Shown here: positions 30,088 through 39,577 of the stretch, piece by piece | Layout: the number at the start of each line of letters is the position of its first letter | How positions within the stretch are numbered: position 1 is the stretch's first letter | Assembly (NCBI RefSeq): GCF_021353265.1 | Contig: NZ_JAJTWU010000002.1 | Location: 558,001 to 622,000 of the forward strand | DNA length: 64,000 nucleotides | From: Pelomonas cellulosilytica | Lineage (GTDB): Bacteria > Pseudomonadota > Gammaproteobacteria > Burkholderiales > Burkholderiaceae_C | Direction: 5' to 3' | Made by a program: the position numbers and the translations under genes | The notes under the pieces: generated by a model | Told to the model about the DNA's origin: nothing | The model's database searches: none | Seen by the model: the letters and a program-made list of their open reading frames with translations, nothing else

Positions 30088-30690
30088 ATGTCGACCCCCA
30101 ACGTCAAGTCCACCCAGATCGTCGCCGGCGTCGCCGTCGTGCTGGCTCTGCTCGGCGGGGCCTACGCAGTCGGGCGTTCGCAAGGCTTCAGCAGCACCCC
30201 GCCCGCCGAGCAGGCAGCCGCCGCAGAGCCCGGCATGACTACGTCGCCCAGCCCCGCGCCGCTGCGGCAGCAGGCGACGCCTGAGCGGGTGGCAGCTGCC
30301 GAGTCGCCGCGCGAGGTGCAGCGCACGCCGGCGGAGCCGCCGGCCCAGCCTGCGCTGTGCGAGAGCTGCGGCCGCGTGACCGACGTGCACACCGAGACGC
30401 GCCACGGCAAGGCCAGCGGCGTCGGCGCGGTGGGCGGTGCCGTCGTCGGCGGTCTGCTGGGCAACATGGTGGGCGGCGGCAATGGCCGCAAGCTGGCGAC
30501 CGTGGGCGGCGCCGTCGCGGGCGGCTACGCGGGCAACGAGATCGAGAAGAACCAGAAGAGCTACACCGTCTGGGTCGTGCAGGTGCGCGAGCGCGACGGC
30601 CGCCTGCGCCGCTTCGAGCGCAGCAACGACCCGGGCGTGCAGGTCGGCGACGAAGTACGGCTGACCGAGAACGGCTTCTCGCGCCCCTGA
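30088..30690 (+). CDS. glycine-zipper 2TM domain membrane protein
   Basis: A 200-residue envelope protein. An N-terminal hydrophobic segment (TQIVAGVAVVLALLGGAYAV, residues 9-28) serves as anchor or uncleaved signal. An Ala/Pro/Glu-rich linker follows to about residue 93, then a CESCG motif (residues 94-98). The glycine-zipper hairpin of the SlyB/17-kDa antigen type is GVGAVGGAVVGGLLGNMVGG plus VGGAVAGGYAGNEIEKN. The C-terminal domain (TVWVVQVRERDGRLRRFE, QVGDEVRLTENG) is the usual beta tail. Function is unknown; SlyB-type proteins help outer-membrane integrity. The ATG at 30088 follows CGGAGG. Confidence 0.83.
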   Translation: MSTPNVKSTQIVAGVAVVLALLGGAYAVGRSQGFSSTPPAEQAAAAEPGMTTSPSPAPLRQQATPERVAAAESPREVQRTPAEPPAQPALCESCGRVTDVHTETRHGKASGVGAVGGAVVGGLLGNMVGGGNGRKLATVGGAVAGGYAGNEIEKNQKSYTVWVVQVRERDGRLRRFERSNDPGVQVGDEVRLTENGFSRP

Positions 30691-30724
30691 ACGAGCGCCT
30701 GCGTGCGGCGGCCGTGCCGCCCGT

Positions 30725-31363
30725 TCAGTAAAGCGTCTTGCGGTAGGCGTCCTCGAGCGCGTCGTCGAGCCGTTGCATCTCTTGCGCGTCCGGTGCACCC
30801 GTGGTGTCGTCCAGGATCATCTTGACGAGTGACGGCATCGCCGCGCGCGGCTGACGGTGGTCCGCGTGCCAAAGTTGCGAGCGCCGCAAGGCCTTGGCGC
30901 AATGCAGGAACACCTCGCTCACCTTGACGATGATGGCCAGCTTGGGTGTGCGGCTCTGAACGGCCAGGCTTTGCAGCAGCGCCGGTTCGGTCGTCAGCGT
31001 GGCGCGGCCATTGACGCGCAGCGTCTCGTCGAACCCCGGGATCAGGAATAGCAGGCCGATGGCTGGATTGCCCAGCAGGTTGACGAGGCTGTCGAGGCGG
31101 TTGTTGCCCGGGCGGTCCGGGATGGCGAGCGTCCGCTCGTCGAGCACCTTCACGAAACCGGCCGGGTCACCGCGCGGGCTGACGTCCGCCCGGCCCTCAT
31201 GGTTCTGCGTGCCGACGCACACGAATGGCGAGCGCCGGATGAAATCCTGTGCATGCCGACCGAGGTGGTCCTGGCACTTCTGCACCGCAAGCGCATGAGG
31301 CGCCTCGAACAGGCCGCGCAGCGCGGCTTCGTCGGCAATGACGTGGGCAGGATCGATGGTCAT
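30725..31363 (-). CDS. PPOX-class FMN-dependent flavoprotein
   Basis: A 212-residue split-barrel flavoprotein of the pyridoxamine-phosphate-oxidase-like superfamily (MSMEG_1061-like group). Landmarks are FIRRSPFVCVGTQNHEGRADVSPRGDPAG, IPDRPGNNRLDSLVNLLGNP with a flavin phosphate-binding arginine, and LLFLIPGFDETLRVNGRATL. The C-terminal KVSEVFLHCAKALRRSQLW is also typical. Members reduce or oxidise small heterocycles; no substrate can be named. The ATG at 31363 is preceded by GGAG. It starts ten bases after the end of the decayed comM frame on the same strand, so a deletion may have joined the two. Confidence 0.85.
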   Translation of the reverse strand: MTIDPAHVIADEAALRGLFEAPHALAVQKCQDHLGRHAQDFIRRSPFVCVGTQNHEGRADVSPRGDPAGFVKVLDERTLAIPDRPGNNRLDSLVNLLGNPAIGLLFLIPGFDETLRVNGRATLTTEPALLQSLAVQSRTPKLAIIVKVSEVFLHCAKALRRSQLWHADHRQPRAAMPSLVKMILDDTTGAPDAQEMQRLDDALEDAYRKTLY

Positions 31364-31373
31364 GGCATCTCCG

Positions 31374-31844
31374 TCAGCCGGGCTGGGCGCCACCCGCCTG
31401 GCCCTTGATGTCGGCTAGGTCCGGCAGGCCGTGTGGCATGTCCAGTGACAGTGCCGCGGCGCAGGGTCGCGCCTCGCCCTCCGGCTGCAGCGCGGCGGCG
31501 ACGTCGGGAAGTTGACGCGCCTGTCGCACCGTCCAGCCCGTCGACGAGGGCCGCCTGGCGGCGCTGGCCTTGGGCAGCAGCAGTTCGCGCTGAACCGCGC
31601 CAAAGGCCACCCTCCTTGGGCAGGTTGGCCGGTGCGAGGTCGACTGTGAAGCACCATTGGCAGGGAGCCTGAGCCCACTGTCGGCCAGCGCGGCGCGCAG
31701 GCGCTCGCAGGCTTCCTTGGCCTCGGTGTCCGCGAGCCGCACGGCGGTGAAGCTGGACAGCCCATTGGCGAGGTGCACTTCCACCGTGACCGGTGCGGCG
31801 ACCAGGCCGTCGAGGGCGCGGCTTTGGACGGAGGCGAGGCTCAT
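31374..31844 (-). pseudogene. comM: comM (YifB, Mg-chelatase-like ATPase) remnant
   Basis: The first 60 codons match the ComM N-terminus (MSLASVQSRALDGLVAAPVTVEVHLANGL, ADTEAKEACERLRAALADSGL). The expected next block, FTVDLAPANLPKEGG, is found in another frame around 31595-31640, which shows a frameshift. The original frame then resumes with a later ComM block (LLLPKASAARRP, VRQARQLPDVAAALQPEGEA), so about 60 residues are missing, and continues to DLADIKGQ. It stops there, just where the AAA+ domain should begin. All ATPase motifs are gone. ComM is a branch-migration helicase that helps natural transformation, so this strain has lost that copy. Confidence 0.82.
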
Positions 31845-31932
31845 CGTGGGGTGCGAAGGGCTCAGTGCGGGCGGCGGCAGCGCAGTCTAGCCGCCGGTTT
31901 GGCGCCTGCTGCTCGGTGCTATTCCTGCCGTG

Positions 31933-32020
31933 CGCACAAACAAGGTGCTGTCCGCGCCGTGATTGTTTCAAATTGGTGCATCCGCAGGGGTGCTGCGTGC
32001 GGCTGGTCCACATTTGTGCA
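31933..32020. promoter_or_regulatory. three NtrC-like binding sites
   Basis: Three 17-base boxes resemble the NtrC consensus TGCACCA-N3-TGGTGCA. Site 1 at 31933-31949 has the core GCAC-N7-GTGC. Site 2 at 31964-31980 is TGTTTCAAATTGGTGCA, 13 of 17 matching with a perfect right half. Site 3 at 32004-32020 is TGGTCCACATTTGTGCA. Their centres are 31 and 40 bases apart, and all lie upstream of a sigma-54 promoter (32041-32056). This arrangement is typical of nitrogen-starvation control of glnK-amtB. Confidence 0.7.
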
Positions 32021-32040
32021 GACCCCGGGGGTGTGACCGT

Positions 32041-32056
32041 TGGCACGGAAGCTGCA
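32041..32056 (+). promoter_or_regulatory. sigma-54 (-24/-12) promoter of the porin-glnK-amtB operon
   Basis: TGGCACG-GAAG-CTGCA matches TGGCACG-N4-TTGCA with one mismatch and exact spacing. The predicted transcript start is near 32067, some 35 bases before the porin ATG. NtrC-like sites lie directly upstream. Confidence 0.82.
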
Positions 32057-32102
32057 AAGAACGGCTGTCCATACCCCTCTAACTACGCACAGGAGCTCCG
32101 TC

Positions 32103-33192
<1,090 letters not shown>

Positions 33193-33226
33193 GCGTCGCA
33201 CCACTATCCCGTTGGAGATCCATCAA

Positions 33227-34747
33227 ATGAAAAAACTCCTCGCCGGCCTCGCGCTTGCCGCCGGCCTGCTCGCGCCGGCCGCCTGGGCCCAGGACACGGC
33301 GGCCTCGGCGCCGGCGGCCGTCGCCACGGCCCCTGCTGCATCCGCGGCCGATGCCGCTCCCGCCGCTGCTGCGGCGTCGGCTCCGGCCGATGCGGCCTCG
33401 GCCCCTGCACCCGTGCCGAACAAGGGCGACACCGCCTGGATGATGCTGTCTACGCTGCTGGTCATCATGATGACCGTGCCGGGCCTCGCGCTGTTCTACG
33501 GCGGTCTGGTGCGCAGCAAGAACATGCTGTCGGTGCTGATGCAGGTCATGGTCGGCTTCTCGCTGATCGTCGTGCTGTGGGTGCTGTACGGCTACAGCTT
33601 CGCGTTCACCGAGGGCAACAAGTTCATCGGTGGTACGGACCGGCTGTTCATGAAGGGCATTTGGGACAACGTCGCCGGCACTTTCGCCAATGGCGCGACC
33701 TTCTCGAAGGGCGTCGTCATTCCGGAGATCGTGTTCGCCGCGTTCCAGGCCACCTTCGCCGGCATCACGGCCTGCCTGATCATTGGCGCCTTCGCCGAGC
33801 GCATCAAGTTCTCCGCCTGCCTCGCCTTCCTCGCCATCTGGTTCACGTTCAGCTACCTGCCGATCGCCCACATGGTCTGGTTCTGGATGGGCCCGGATGC
33901 CTACACCGGCAAGGACGTCGTCGACGCGATGAACGACAAGGCCGGCATGATCTGGCAATGGGGCGCGCTGGACTTCGCCGGCGGCACTGTGGTGCACATC
34001 AACGCAGCGGTCGCGGGCCTCGTGGGTGCGTTCCTGGTGGGCAAGCGCATCGGCTACGGCAAGGAGCAGTTCACGCCGCACAGCCTGACGCTGACGATGG
34101 TCGGTGCCTCTCTGCTGTGGGTGGGCTGGTTCGGCTTCAACGCCGGCTCCGCGCTGGAAGCCAACGGCTTCGCCGCACTGGCCTTCATCAACACCTTCGC
34201 CGCCACGGCCGCTGCCGTGCTGGCCTGGTGCGTGGGTGAAGCGCTGCTGAAGGGCAAGGCCTCCATGCTGGGTGCTGCGTCGGGTGCCGTGGCCGGTCTC
34301 GTCGCCATCACGCCGGCTGCCGGCAACGTCGGCATCGGCGGCGGCCTCGTCATCGGCGCCATCGCTGGCTTCGCCTGCCTGTGGGGCGTGTCGGGCCTCA
34401 AGCGCATCCTGGGTGCGGACGACTCGCTGGACGTCTTCGGCGTCCACGGTGTCGGCGGTATCGTCGGCGCGTTGCTGACTGGCGTGTTCAACAGCCCGTC
34501 GCTGGGTGGCCCGAGCGCCGTCGGCGACTGGGTCACGGCCTCCATGATCGCCCCGGACGCTTACTCCATCGCCAGCCAGTTCATCACCCAGGCCAAGGCC
34601 GTCGGCGTGACGATCGTCTGGTCGGGCGTGGTTTCCGTCATCGCCTTCAAGCTGGTCGACCTGACCATCGGCCTGCGCGTGACGGAAGAGGAAGAGCGCG
34701 AAGGCCTGGACATCTCGTCGCACGGCGAGACGGCCTATCACAAGTGA
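33227..34747 (+). CDS. amtB: ammonium transporter
   Basis: A 506-residue AmtB/Rh-family ammonium channel. It has a signal peptide (MKKLLAGLALAAGLLAPAAWA), an unusually long Ala/Pro-rich periplasmic stretch to about residue 63, and then the eleven-helix channel. The helix 1 landmark is PGLALFYGGLVRSKN. The twin pore histidines lie in DFAGGTVVHINAAVAGLVG and DVFGVHGVGGIVGALLTG. The C-terminal tail (RVTEEEEREGLDISSHGETAY) is the GlnK-responsive one. It follows glnK by 34 bases, with GGAG ahead of the start. A strong terminator follows at 34788-34811. Confidence 0.97.
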   Translation: MKKLLAGLALAAGLLAPAAWAQDTAASAPAAVATAPAASAADAAPAAAAASAPADAASAPAPVPNKGDTAWMMLSTLLVIMMTVPGLALFYGGLVRSKNMLSVLMQVMVGFSLIVVLWVLYGYSFAFTEGNKFIGGTDRLFMKGIWDNVAGTFANGATFSKGVVIPEIVFAAFQATFAGITACLIIGAFAERIKFSACLAFLAIWFTFSYLPIAHMVWFWMGPDAYTGKDVVDAMNDKAGMIWQWGALDFAGGTVVHINAAVAGLVGAFLVGKRIGYGKEQFTPHSLTLTMVGASLLWVGWFGFNAGSALEANGFAALAFINTFAATAAAVLAWCVGEALLKGKASMLGAASGAVAGLVAITPAAGNVGIGGGLVIGAIAGFACLWGVSGLKRILGADDSLDVFGVHGVGGIVGALLTGVFNSPSLGGPSAVGDWVTASMIAPDAYSIASQFITQAKAVGVTIVWSGVVSVIAFKLVDLTIGLRVTEEEEREGLDISSHGETAYHK

Positions 34748-34787
34748 TCCCGGCCGGGCCGGCCACGCCGGCCCGTCTCATGATCGA

Positions 34788-34811
34788 AGCCGCCCTCGGG
34801 GCGGCTTTTTA
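34788..34811 (+). terminator. intrinsic terminator after amtB
   Basis: AGCCGCCC-TCG-GGGCGGCT followed by five T's (34806-34810), 40 bases after the amtB stop. This is a classic factor-independent terminator that closes the porin-glnK-amtB operon. Confidence 0.88.
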
Positions 34812-34890
34812 GCTTCTTCTCGCGGCAGCGGCTTGTGATCCCTGGCGGCGCCCTCACATCCCCGGCTCGCCAGTCTGAGATCATTCGGCC

Positions 34891-36159
34891 ATGGTTCCCC
34901 ATCTGATCACCGCCCTTAACGGCCCCATCAACGAGTTGGAGGCGCGCATCCTGGAGTCGATGCCGGCCACCGAGCGCTGGTTCCGGCTCGAATGGATGGA
35001 GCACACGCCGACCTTCTATGCCTCGGTGGACTTGCGCAACGCCGGCTTCAAGCTGGCGCCGGTGGATACCAACCTGTTCCCGACAGGTTTCAACCACCTG
35101 ACGGCGCCGATGCTGCCGCAGGCCGTGCAGGCCGGCATGGCAGCCATCGAGAAGATCTGCCCCGAGGCGCGCAACCTGCTGCTGATCCCGGAGCCGGGCA
35201 AGCGCTGCAGCTTCTACCTGGATCACCTCGCCATCCTCGTGCGCATCTTCACGCAGGCCGGCCTGAACGTGCGACTGGGCGCGCTGGACCCGGCCCAGAC
35301 CGAGCCCGAAGAGCTGGCTCTGGCTGGCGGTGGCAGCCTCGTCATCGAACCTGTTGTACGCAAGCGAGGCCGGTTGATGATCAAGGGCTTCGATCCCTGC
35401 ACCATCCTGCTGAACTGCGACCTCGCCGCCGGCACACCGCCGCAGCTGATGGGCCTGCATGAGCAATACCTGTTGCCGCCGCTGCACGCTGGCTGGAGCG
35501 TGCGGCGCAAGAGCCAGCACTTCCGCGCCTACGACGAAGTGGCCAAGCGCTTCGCCAAGCTGCTGGGCATGGACCCTTGGCTGATCACGCCGATGTTCCA
35601 GGGCGTGGACCTGCAGGGCAAGCATGGCCTGGAGGCGCTGCAGACCGCTGCCGATGCGCAGCTGACCAAGGTGCGTCGCAAGTACAAGGAATACGGCATC
35701 AACGAGCGGCCGTTCGTCATCATCAAGAGCGATGTGGGCAGTTATGGCCGCGGTGTGATGACGGTGCGCGACGGCAAGGACATCGAGACGCTCGCCGAAC
35801 GCCTGCCCGAGAACCTCGGCCAGGAGGTCATCGTGCAGGAAGGTGTGCCCACGCACGAGCGCGTGCATGAGGCGGTGGCCGAGCCGGTCGTCTATACGAT
35901 GGACCGCTATGTCGTCGGCGGCTTCTACCGCGTGCATGCCAACCGCGGCATCGACGAGAACCTGAACGCACCGGGTGCGAGCTTCGTGCCGCTGGCATTC
36001 GCCGAGTCGCCGCACCTGCCGCGTCCGGGCGAGAAGCCGGGGGCCAGTGCGCCGAACCGGTTCTACATGTACGGCGTCATTGGCCGGCTCGCCATGCTGG
36101 CCGCGAGCTACGAGCTGGAGGCCACCGACCCGCAGGCCGAGGCGGAAGAGGCGGCTTGA
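34891..36159 (+). CDS. gshA: glutamate-cysteine ligase (proteobacterial GshA, Acidithiobacillus type)
   Basis: A 422-residue enzyme that makes gamma-glutamylcysteine from glutamate, cysteine and ATP, the first step of glutathione synthesis. It belongs to the short family first described from Acidithiobacillus ferrooxidans and common in betaproteobacteria. Landmarks are [65 protein letters not shown] and the ATP-grasp-like [20 protein letters not shown]. It follows amtB after a terminator. gshB is 9.7 kb downstream (45837). A small GGCGGCC-TCG-GGCCGCC hairpin lies just after the stop, without a T-tract. Confidence 0.95.
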   Translation: MVPHLITALNGPINELEARILESMPATERWFRLEWMEHTPTFYASVDLRNAGFKLAPVDTNLFPTGFNHLTAPMLPQAVQAGMAAIEKICPEARNLLLIPEPGKRCSFYLDHLAILVRIFTQAGLNVRLGALDPAQTEPEELALAGGGSLVIEPVVRKRGRLMIKGFDPCTILLNCDLAAGTPPQLMGLHEQYLLPPLHAGWSVRRKSQHFRAYDEVAKRFAKLLGMDPWLITPMFQGVDLQGKHGLEALQTAADAQLTKVRRKYKEYGINERPFVIIKSDVGSYGRGVMTVRDGKDIETLAERLPENLGQEVIVQEGVPTHERVHEAVAEPVVYTMDRYVVGGFYRVHANRGIDENLNAPGASFVPLAFAESPHLPRPGEKPGASAPNRFYMYGVIGRLAMLAASYELEATDPQAEAEEAA

Positions 36160-36224
36160 CGCAGGCGGCCTCGGGCCGCCCGCTACGCTTGATCGGCGTC
36201 AGGAGTCAAGGAGGTCGCTGCGGG

Positions 36225-36242
36225 TTTGTTGCACTGCACAAA
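36225..36242. promoter_or_regulatory. near-palindrome upstream of kup, PhaR-like site
   Basis: TTTGTTGCACTGCACAAA is an imperfect 18-base palindrome 68 bases before the kup start. Its TTG-x-TGCA-x-TGCA core resembles, from memory, the site bound by the polyhydroxybutyrate regulator PhaR in related bacteria. Assignment to PhaR is tentative. Confidence 0.3.
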
Positions 36243-36310
36243 ACTCCAAAACCGAGCGCAGAATCCCCACTTTCGAACAAACGCCACCCCAAGCCGGTGG
36301 CCTTCGTGAC

Positions 36311-38194
36311 GTGAGTTCTTCCCACGCGGCCCGCAGCCCTTCGGCAATGGCGGGCCTGACCCTCGGGGCCCTCGGGGTGGTCTATGGCGACATCGGCACC
36401 AGTCCGCTGTACGCGCTCAAAGAAGTCTTCCACGGCGGCCACGTCGCCACGACGCCGGACAACATCCTCGGCGTGCTCTCGCTGCTGTTCTGGACGCTGA
36501 CGGTCGTCGTCTCGATCAAGTACGTGCTGCTGATCCTGCGTGCCGACAACAACGGCGAGGGCGGCCTCATCGCGATGTTGGCGCTGGCCACCAACGCGGT
36601 GAACGACAAGCCGCAGCTGCGCCGCGGCCTGCTGCTCGTGGGCCTGTTCGGCACGGCCATCTTCTTCGGCGATGCGGTCATCACGCCGGCGATGACGGTG
36701 CTGGGCGCCGTCGAGGGCATCGACGTCTACGAGCCGCAGTACCACGATGCCATCCTGCCGCTGACGCTGGTCGTCATGGTCGGCCTGTTCTCGGTGCAGC
36801 GCTTCGGCACTGGCGGCATCGGCAAGGCCTTCGGGCCGGTCATGCTGGTTTGGTTCGTGACCCTCGCGCTGCTGGGCCTGCCGCACGTGATCGACAACCC
36901 GCACGTGCTGGCCGCCGTCAACCCGGTCTATGCCATCCACTTCTGCCTGGAGTACCGCTGGGTGGCCTTCGTCGCGCTCGGCGCCGTCGTGCTGGTCGTC
37001 ACCGGTGGCGAGGCGCTCTACGCCGACCTCGGGCATTTCGGCAAGCAGCCCATCCGCATCGCCTGGTACGGCGTCGTCATGCCGGCGCTGGTCATCAACT
37101 ATTTCGGCCAGGGCGCCATGCTGCTGGACGACCCCTCTGGCGTGCAGAACCCGTTCTTCCTGCTCGCGCCGTCGTGGGCCGAGATCCCGCTGTTCCTGCT
37201 GGCCACGCTGGCGGCCATCGTCGCGTCGCAGGCCCTCATCACGGCCGCCTTCTCGGTCACCAAGCAGGCCATCCAGCTGGGCATCCTGCCGCGGCTGCGC
37301 ATCCTGCACACCAGCGTGCGCGACATCGGCCAGATCTACGTGCCCTTCATCAACTGGGCGTTGTTCGCACTGGTGGTCGTCGCGGTGGTGTTCTTCGGTT
37401 CGTCCACCAAGCTGGCTGGCGCCTACGGCGTGGCCGTCACGATCGACATGACGATCACGACCGTGATGACCTTCTTCGTCATCCGCTTCGGCTGGCGCTA
37501 TCCGCTGGCGCTGTGCGTAGCGGCCACCGGCGTGTTCTTCCTGATCGACGTGACCTTCCTCGCGTCCAACCTGCTGAAGATCGCCGCCGGCGGCTGGTTC
37601 CCGCTGCTCATCGGCATCGGCATGTTCACGCTGATGCTGACCTGGAAGCAGGGTCGCAGGCTGCTGTCCGACAAGCTGCGGCAGGACGCCATCGAGCTGA
37701 CGACTTTCCTAGAGGCCGTCTTCATCAACCCGCCCACGCGTGTGCCCGGCACGGCCGTGTTCCTGTCGGCCGAGAAGGGCTCCACGCCCAATGCGCTGCT
37801 GCACAACCTCAAGCACAACAAGGTGCTGCACGAGCAGAACATCTTCGTCACCGTCAAGCATCACGAGGTGCCGTGGATCGGCTTCGAGAAGCGCTGCGAG
37901 GTGGAGGCGCTGGGCCACAGCTGCTGGCAGGTGGCGCTGCACTTCGGCTTCAAGAACGAGCCCGACGTGCCTGAGGCGCTGGAGCTGCTGAAGAAGCACG
38001 GCGTGCAGCTGGACGACATGGAGACCAGCTACTTCCTGAGCCGCGACATCGTCATCCCCACGATCGGCTCCGGCATGGCACTGTGGCGCGAGAAGCTCTT
38101 CGCCGGCATGCACCGCAATGCCGCGGCCGCGGCCGACTTCCTGCACCTGCCAACGAACCGCATCGTCGAACTGGGCAGCAAGGTCGAGATTTGA
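36311..38194 (+). CDS. kup: low-affinity potassium transporter Kup
   Basis: A 627-residue K+:H+ symporter of the KUP/HAK/KT family, with twelve membrane helices (about residues 15-440) and a cytoplasmic C-terminal domain. Diagnostic motifs are [68 protein letters not shown] and [10 protein letters not shown]. The C-terminal part has [20 protein letters not shown] and the ending [12 protein letters not shown]. No ATG fits; the GTG at 36311 (reading [12 protein letters not shown]) gives the usual short N-terminus and length. Upstream in-frame sequence runs through gshA and is not part of the protein. Confidence 0.93.
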   Translation: MSSSHAARSPSAMAGLTLGALGVVYGDIGTSPLYALKEVFHGGHVATTPDNILGVLSLLFWTLTVVVSIKYVLLILRADNNGEGGLIAMLALATNAVNDKPQLRRGLLLVGLFGTAIFFGDAVITPAMTVLGAVEGIDVYEPQYHDAILPLTLVVMVGLFSVQRFGTGGIGKAFGPVMLVWFVTLALLGLPHVIDNPHVLAAVNPVYAIHFCLEYRWVAFVALGAVVLVVTGGEALYADLGHFGKQPIRIAWYGVVMPALVINYFGQGAMLLDDPSGVQNPFFLLAPSWAEIPLFLLATLAAIVASQALITAAFSVTKQAIQLGILPRLRILHTSVRDIGQIYVPFINWALFALVVVAVVFFGSSTKLAGAYGVAVTIDMTITTVMTFFVIRFGWRYPLALCVAATGVFFLIDVTFLASNLLKIAAGGWFPLLIGIGMFTLMLTWKQGRRLLSDKLRQDAIELTTFLEAVFINPPTRVPGTAVFLSAEKGSTPNALLHNLKHNKVLHEQNIFVTVKHHEVPWIGFEKRCEVEALGHSCWQVALHFGFKNEPDVPEALELLKKHGVQLDDMETSYFLSRDIVIPTIGSGMALWREKLFAGMHRNAAAAADFLHLPTNRIVELGSKVEI

Positions 38195-38210
38195 GCGCTG
38201 CGCCAGGCAG

Positions 38211-38230
38211 AACTGCCCCTCGGGGCCGTT
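38211..38230 (+). terminator. probable terminator after kup
   Basis: AACTGCCCC-TC-GGGGCCGTT forms a nine-pair stem with one mismatch, followed by CGTCTTT, 16 bases after the kup stop. Confidence 0.45.
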
Positions 38231-38260
38231 CGTCTTTCAGAGCGCTTTGCAGAACTGCTC

Positions 38261-38323
38261 CGTAGGCTCGTGTGCCGCCCGCGGCGCTGTCGCTGGGGTT
38301 CACGGTGTTCACCCCAGCCTACG
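38261..38323. repeat. REP/REPIN-like intergenic palindromic element
   Basis: The element begins CGTAGGCT and ends with its exact reverse complement AGCCTACG (38316-38323). Read on the minus strand, the right half is GTAG followed by GCTGGGGT-N11-ACCCCAGC (38318-38292). A GTAG tetranucleotide ahead of an imperfect hairpin is the hallmark of bacterial REP sequences mobilised by RAYT transposases. Two inverted GTAG ends resemble a REPIN. The copy number cannot be judged from this window. It occupies the gap of about 330 bases between kup and the next credible gene. Confidence 0.5.
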
Positions 38324-38347
38324 AGCTGGTCCGTTCAGCACGACCGG

Positions 38348-38467
38348 TCAGTCCCAGGTGGCGGCCTCGGGCATGTTGATCCCGTCGGCAGGGGCATCGA
38401 ACTTGAACGCTCCCGATGACCGCTCCACGTCTGCAGGCAAGCAGTGAGTCAAAACGTCCAATGTCAT
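38348..38467 (-). pseudogene. possible 3' gene remnant or small ORF of unknown type
   Basis: A minus-strand frame reads MTLDVLTHCLPADVERSSGA and then FKFDAPADGINMPEAATWD before its stop. It is open further upstream (SRLWLDIVYLDCKEAP) to an in-frame stop at 38537-38539. The composition looks protein-like, and the last half has the high third-position GC of the neighbours. No start with a ribosome site is evident, and the frame collides with the gene on the other strand at 38524. It may be the tail of a gene truncated by a rearrangement, or chance. I do not recognise the family. Confidence 0.25.
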
Positions 38468-38523
38468 TGGCGCTTCTTTGCAGTCAAGATAGACGATGTC
38501 GAGCCACAGCCGGGAATGCTCAA

Positions 38524-38754
38524 GTGGATTGGATCCTCATACTCTTCGTTCTCTTCAAGGGCCTCGTATTCGCCACGGGTATGTATTTGGCCGTCAAGTG
38601 GCACTACGACCAAGAGAAGAAGGTGGCGGACCGGCGCGCGCTACTGCGCATGGGGGCCAAGTTCGCTGCCGTCTTCGTACTGCTGCTCCTCGTCCTGCTG
38701 GGCTTTACTTTCGGACTCGCCAGGACGCTCGGCATGGACTTGAACCTCCCCTGA
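38524..38754 (+). CDS. small membrane protein, unknown function
   Basis: A 76-residue protein with two hydrophobic segments (about residues 3-22, WILILFVLFKGLVFATG, and 48-66, FAAVFVLLLLVLLGFTFGL). A charged cytoplasmic loop (KWHYDQEKKVADRRALLRMG) separates them, suggesting a hairpin with both ends outside or both inside. The GTG at 38524 has GGGA about nine bases upstream. The frame is open back to 38416 with further ATGs, but that part lacks protein character and overlaps the minus-strand remnant. A good bidirectional terminator follows at 38803. I do not recognise a family. Confidence 0.5.
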   Translation: MDWILILFVLFKGLVFATGMYLAVKWHYDQEKKVADRRALLRMGAKFAAVFVLLLLVLLGFTFGLARTLGMDLNLP

Positions 38755-38802
38755 AGCCCCTGCCTGATTGCGAGGCGTGCGCATGTCGCCCGCCCATGAA
38801 AA

Positions 38803-38822
38803 AACGGCCCCTCGGGGCCGTT
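38803..38822. terminator. bidirectional intrinsic terminator
   Basis: AACGGCCCC-TC-GGGGCCGTT, preceded by an A-run (38799-38804) and followed by TTCTT. It sits between the convergent small membrane protein gene (stop 38754) and the nitroreductase gene (stop 38842) and can end both transcripts. Confidence 0.75.
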
Positions 38823-38841
38823 CTTCATGGCGTGCAGGCGC

Positions 38842-39477
38842 TCAGATCGTTGTGACGAACTGATCCTTGGCGCGGCGCACCTTCTTCAGGTTCACGAGCC
38901 AGTCGTCGTCGACCTGGCGGTAGCCCAGCGGCAGCAGCAGCACGGAGCGCAGGCCGCGGGCCTTCAGGCCCAGGATCTCGTCGACCTGGGCCGGGTCGAA
39001 GCCTTCCATCGGCGTCGCGTCGACCTGCTCCTCGGCGGCGGCGATCAGCGCGGTGCCGAGGCCGATGTAGGCCTGGCGGGCGGCGTGCTGGTAGTTCTCC
39101 TCAGCGCTGCGCGGCGGGTAGAGGGCCAGCAGTTTCTGGCGGTAGGCCTCCCAGCCTTCGTTCTTGAAGCCGCGCTGCTCGTTGACGAGGTCGAACATCT
39201 GGTTGATGCGCTCGGCCGTGTAGTTGTCCCACGCAGCGAACACCAGCAGGTGCGAGCCTTCGGTGACCTGGGCCTGGTTCCACGCATGTTCACGGATGCG
39301 CTCGCGCAGCGACTTGTCGGTGACGACCAGCACCTCGTAGGGCTGCAGACCGCTGGAGCTGGCGGTCAGGCGGATGGCTTCAAGGATGCGGTCCAGCTTG
39401 TCCTGCGGCACGGGCAGGGTGGGGTTCATCTTCTTCGTGGCATAGCGCCACTGGAGCTTGTCGATCAGCGAGGTCAT
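38842..39477 (-). CDS. NAD(P)H-dependent nitroreductase-family oxidoreductase
   Basis: A 211-residue FMN oxidoreductase of the NfsB/nitroreductase fold. It starts MTSLIDKLQWRYATKKMNPT, carrying the FMN phosphate-binding R-Y-A-x-K element. It has AIRLTASSSGLQPYEVLVV, HAARQAYIGLGTALIAAAEE and RSVLLLPLGY near the C-terminus. Such dimers reduce nitroaromatics, quinones or flavins; the natural substrate is unknown. The start at 39477 gives the usual length. It lies downstream of the TonB receptor gene with a 100-base gap and could be co-transcribed with it. Confidence 0.88.
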   Translation of the reverse strand: MTSLIDKLQWRYATKKMNPTLPVPQDKLDRILEAIRLTASSSGLQPYEVLVVTDKSLRERIREHAWNQAQVTEGSHLLVFAAWDNYTAERINQMFDLVNEQRGFKNEGWEAYRQKLLALYPPRSAEENYQHAARQAYIGLGTALIAAAEEQVDATPMEGFDPAQVDEILGLKARGLRSVLLLPLGYRQVDDDWLVNLKKVRRAKDQFVTTI

Positions 39478-39577
39478 GGGGGTCAAGAAACGAAAGGGCG
39501 TGCATGCTGCCAGCTCGTGGGCGCCGCCGCCTGGCGGCGCCCGGGTGTCCGACGGCCGTGCTGGCTCTTGCGAAGGG

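Noticed and set aside
30707-30721. GGCGGC-CGT-GCCGCC hairpin between convergent genes
   Set aside because: Short stem without a T-tract, common by chance at this GC content.
35975-36310. In-frame extension of kup into gshA
   Set aside because: It overlaps the conserved end of gshA in another frame; Kup proteins begin near the GTG at 36311.
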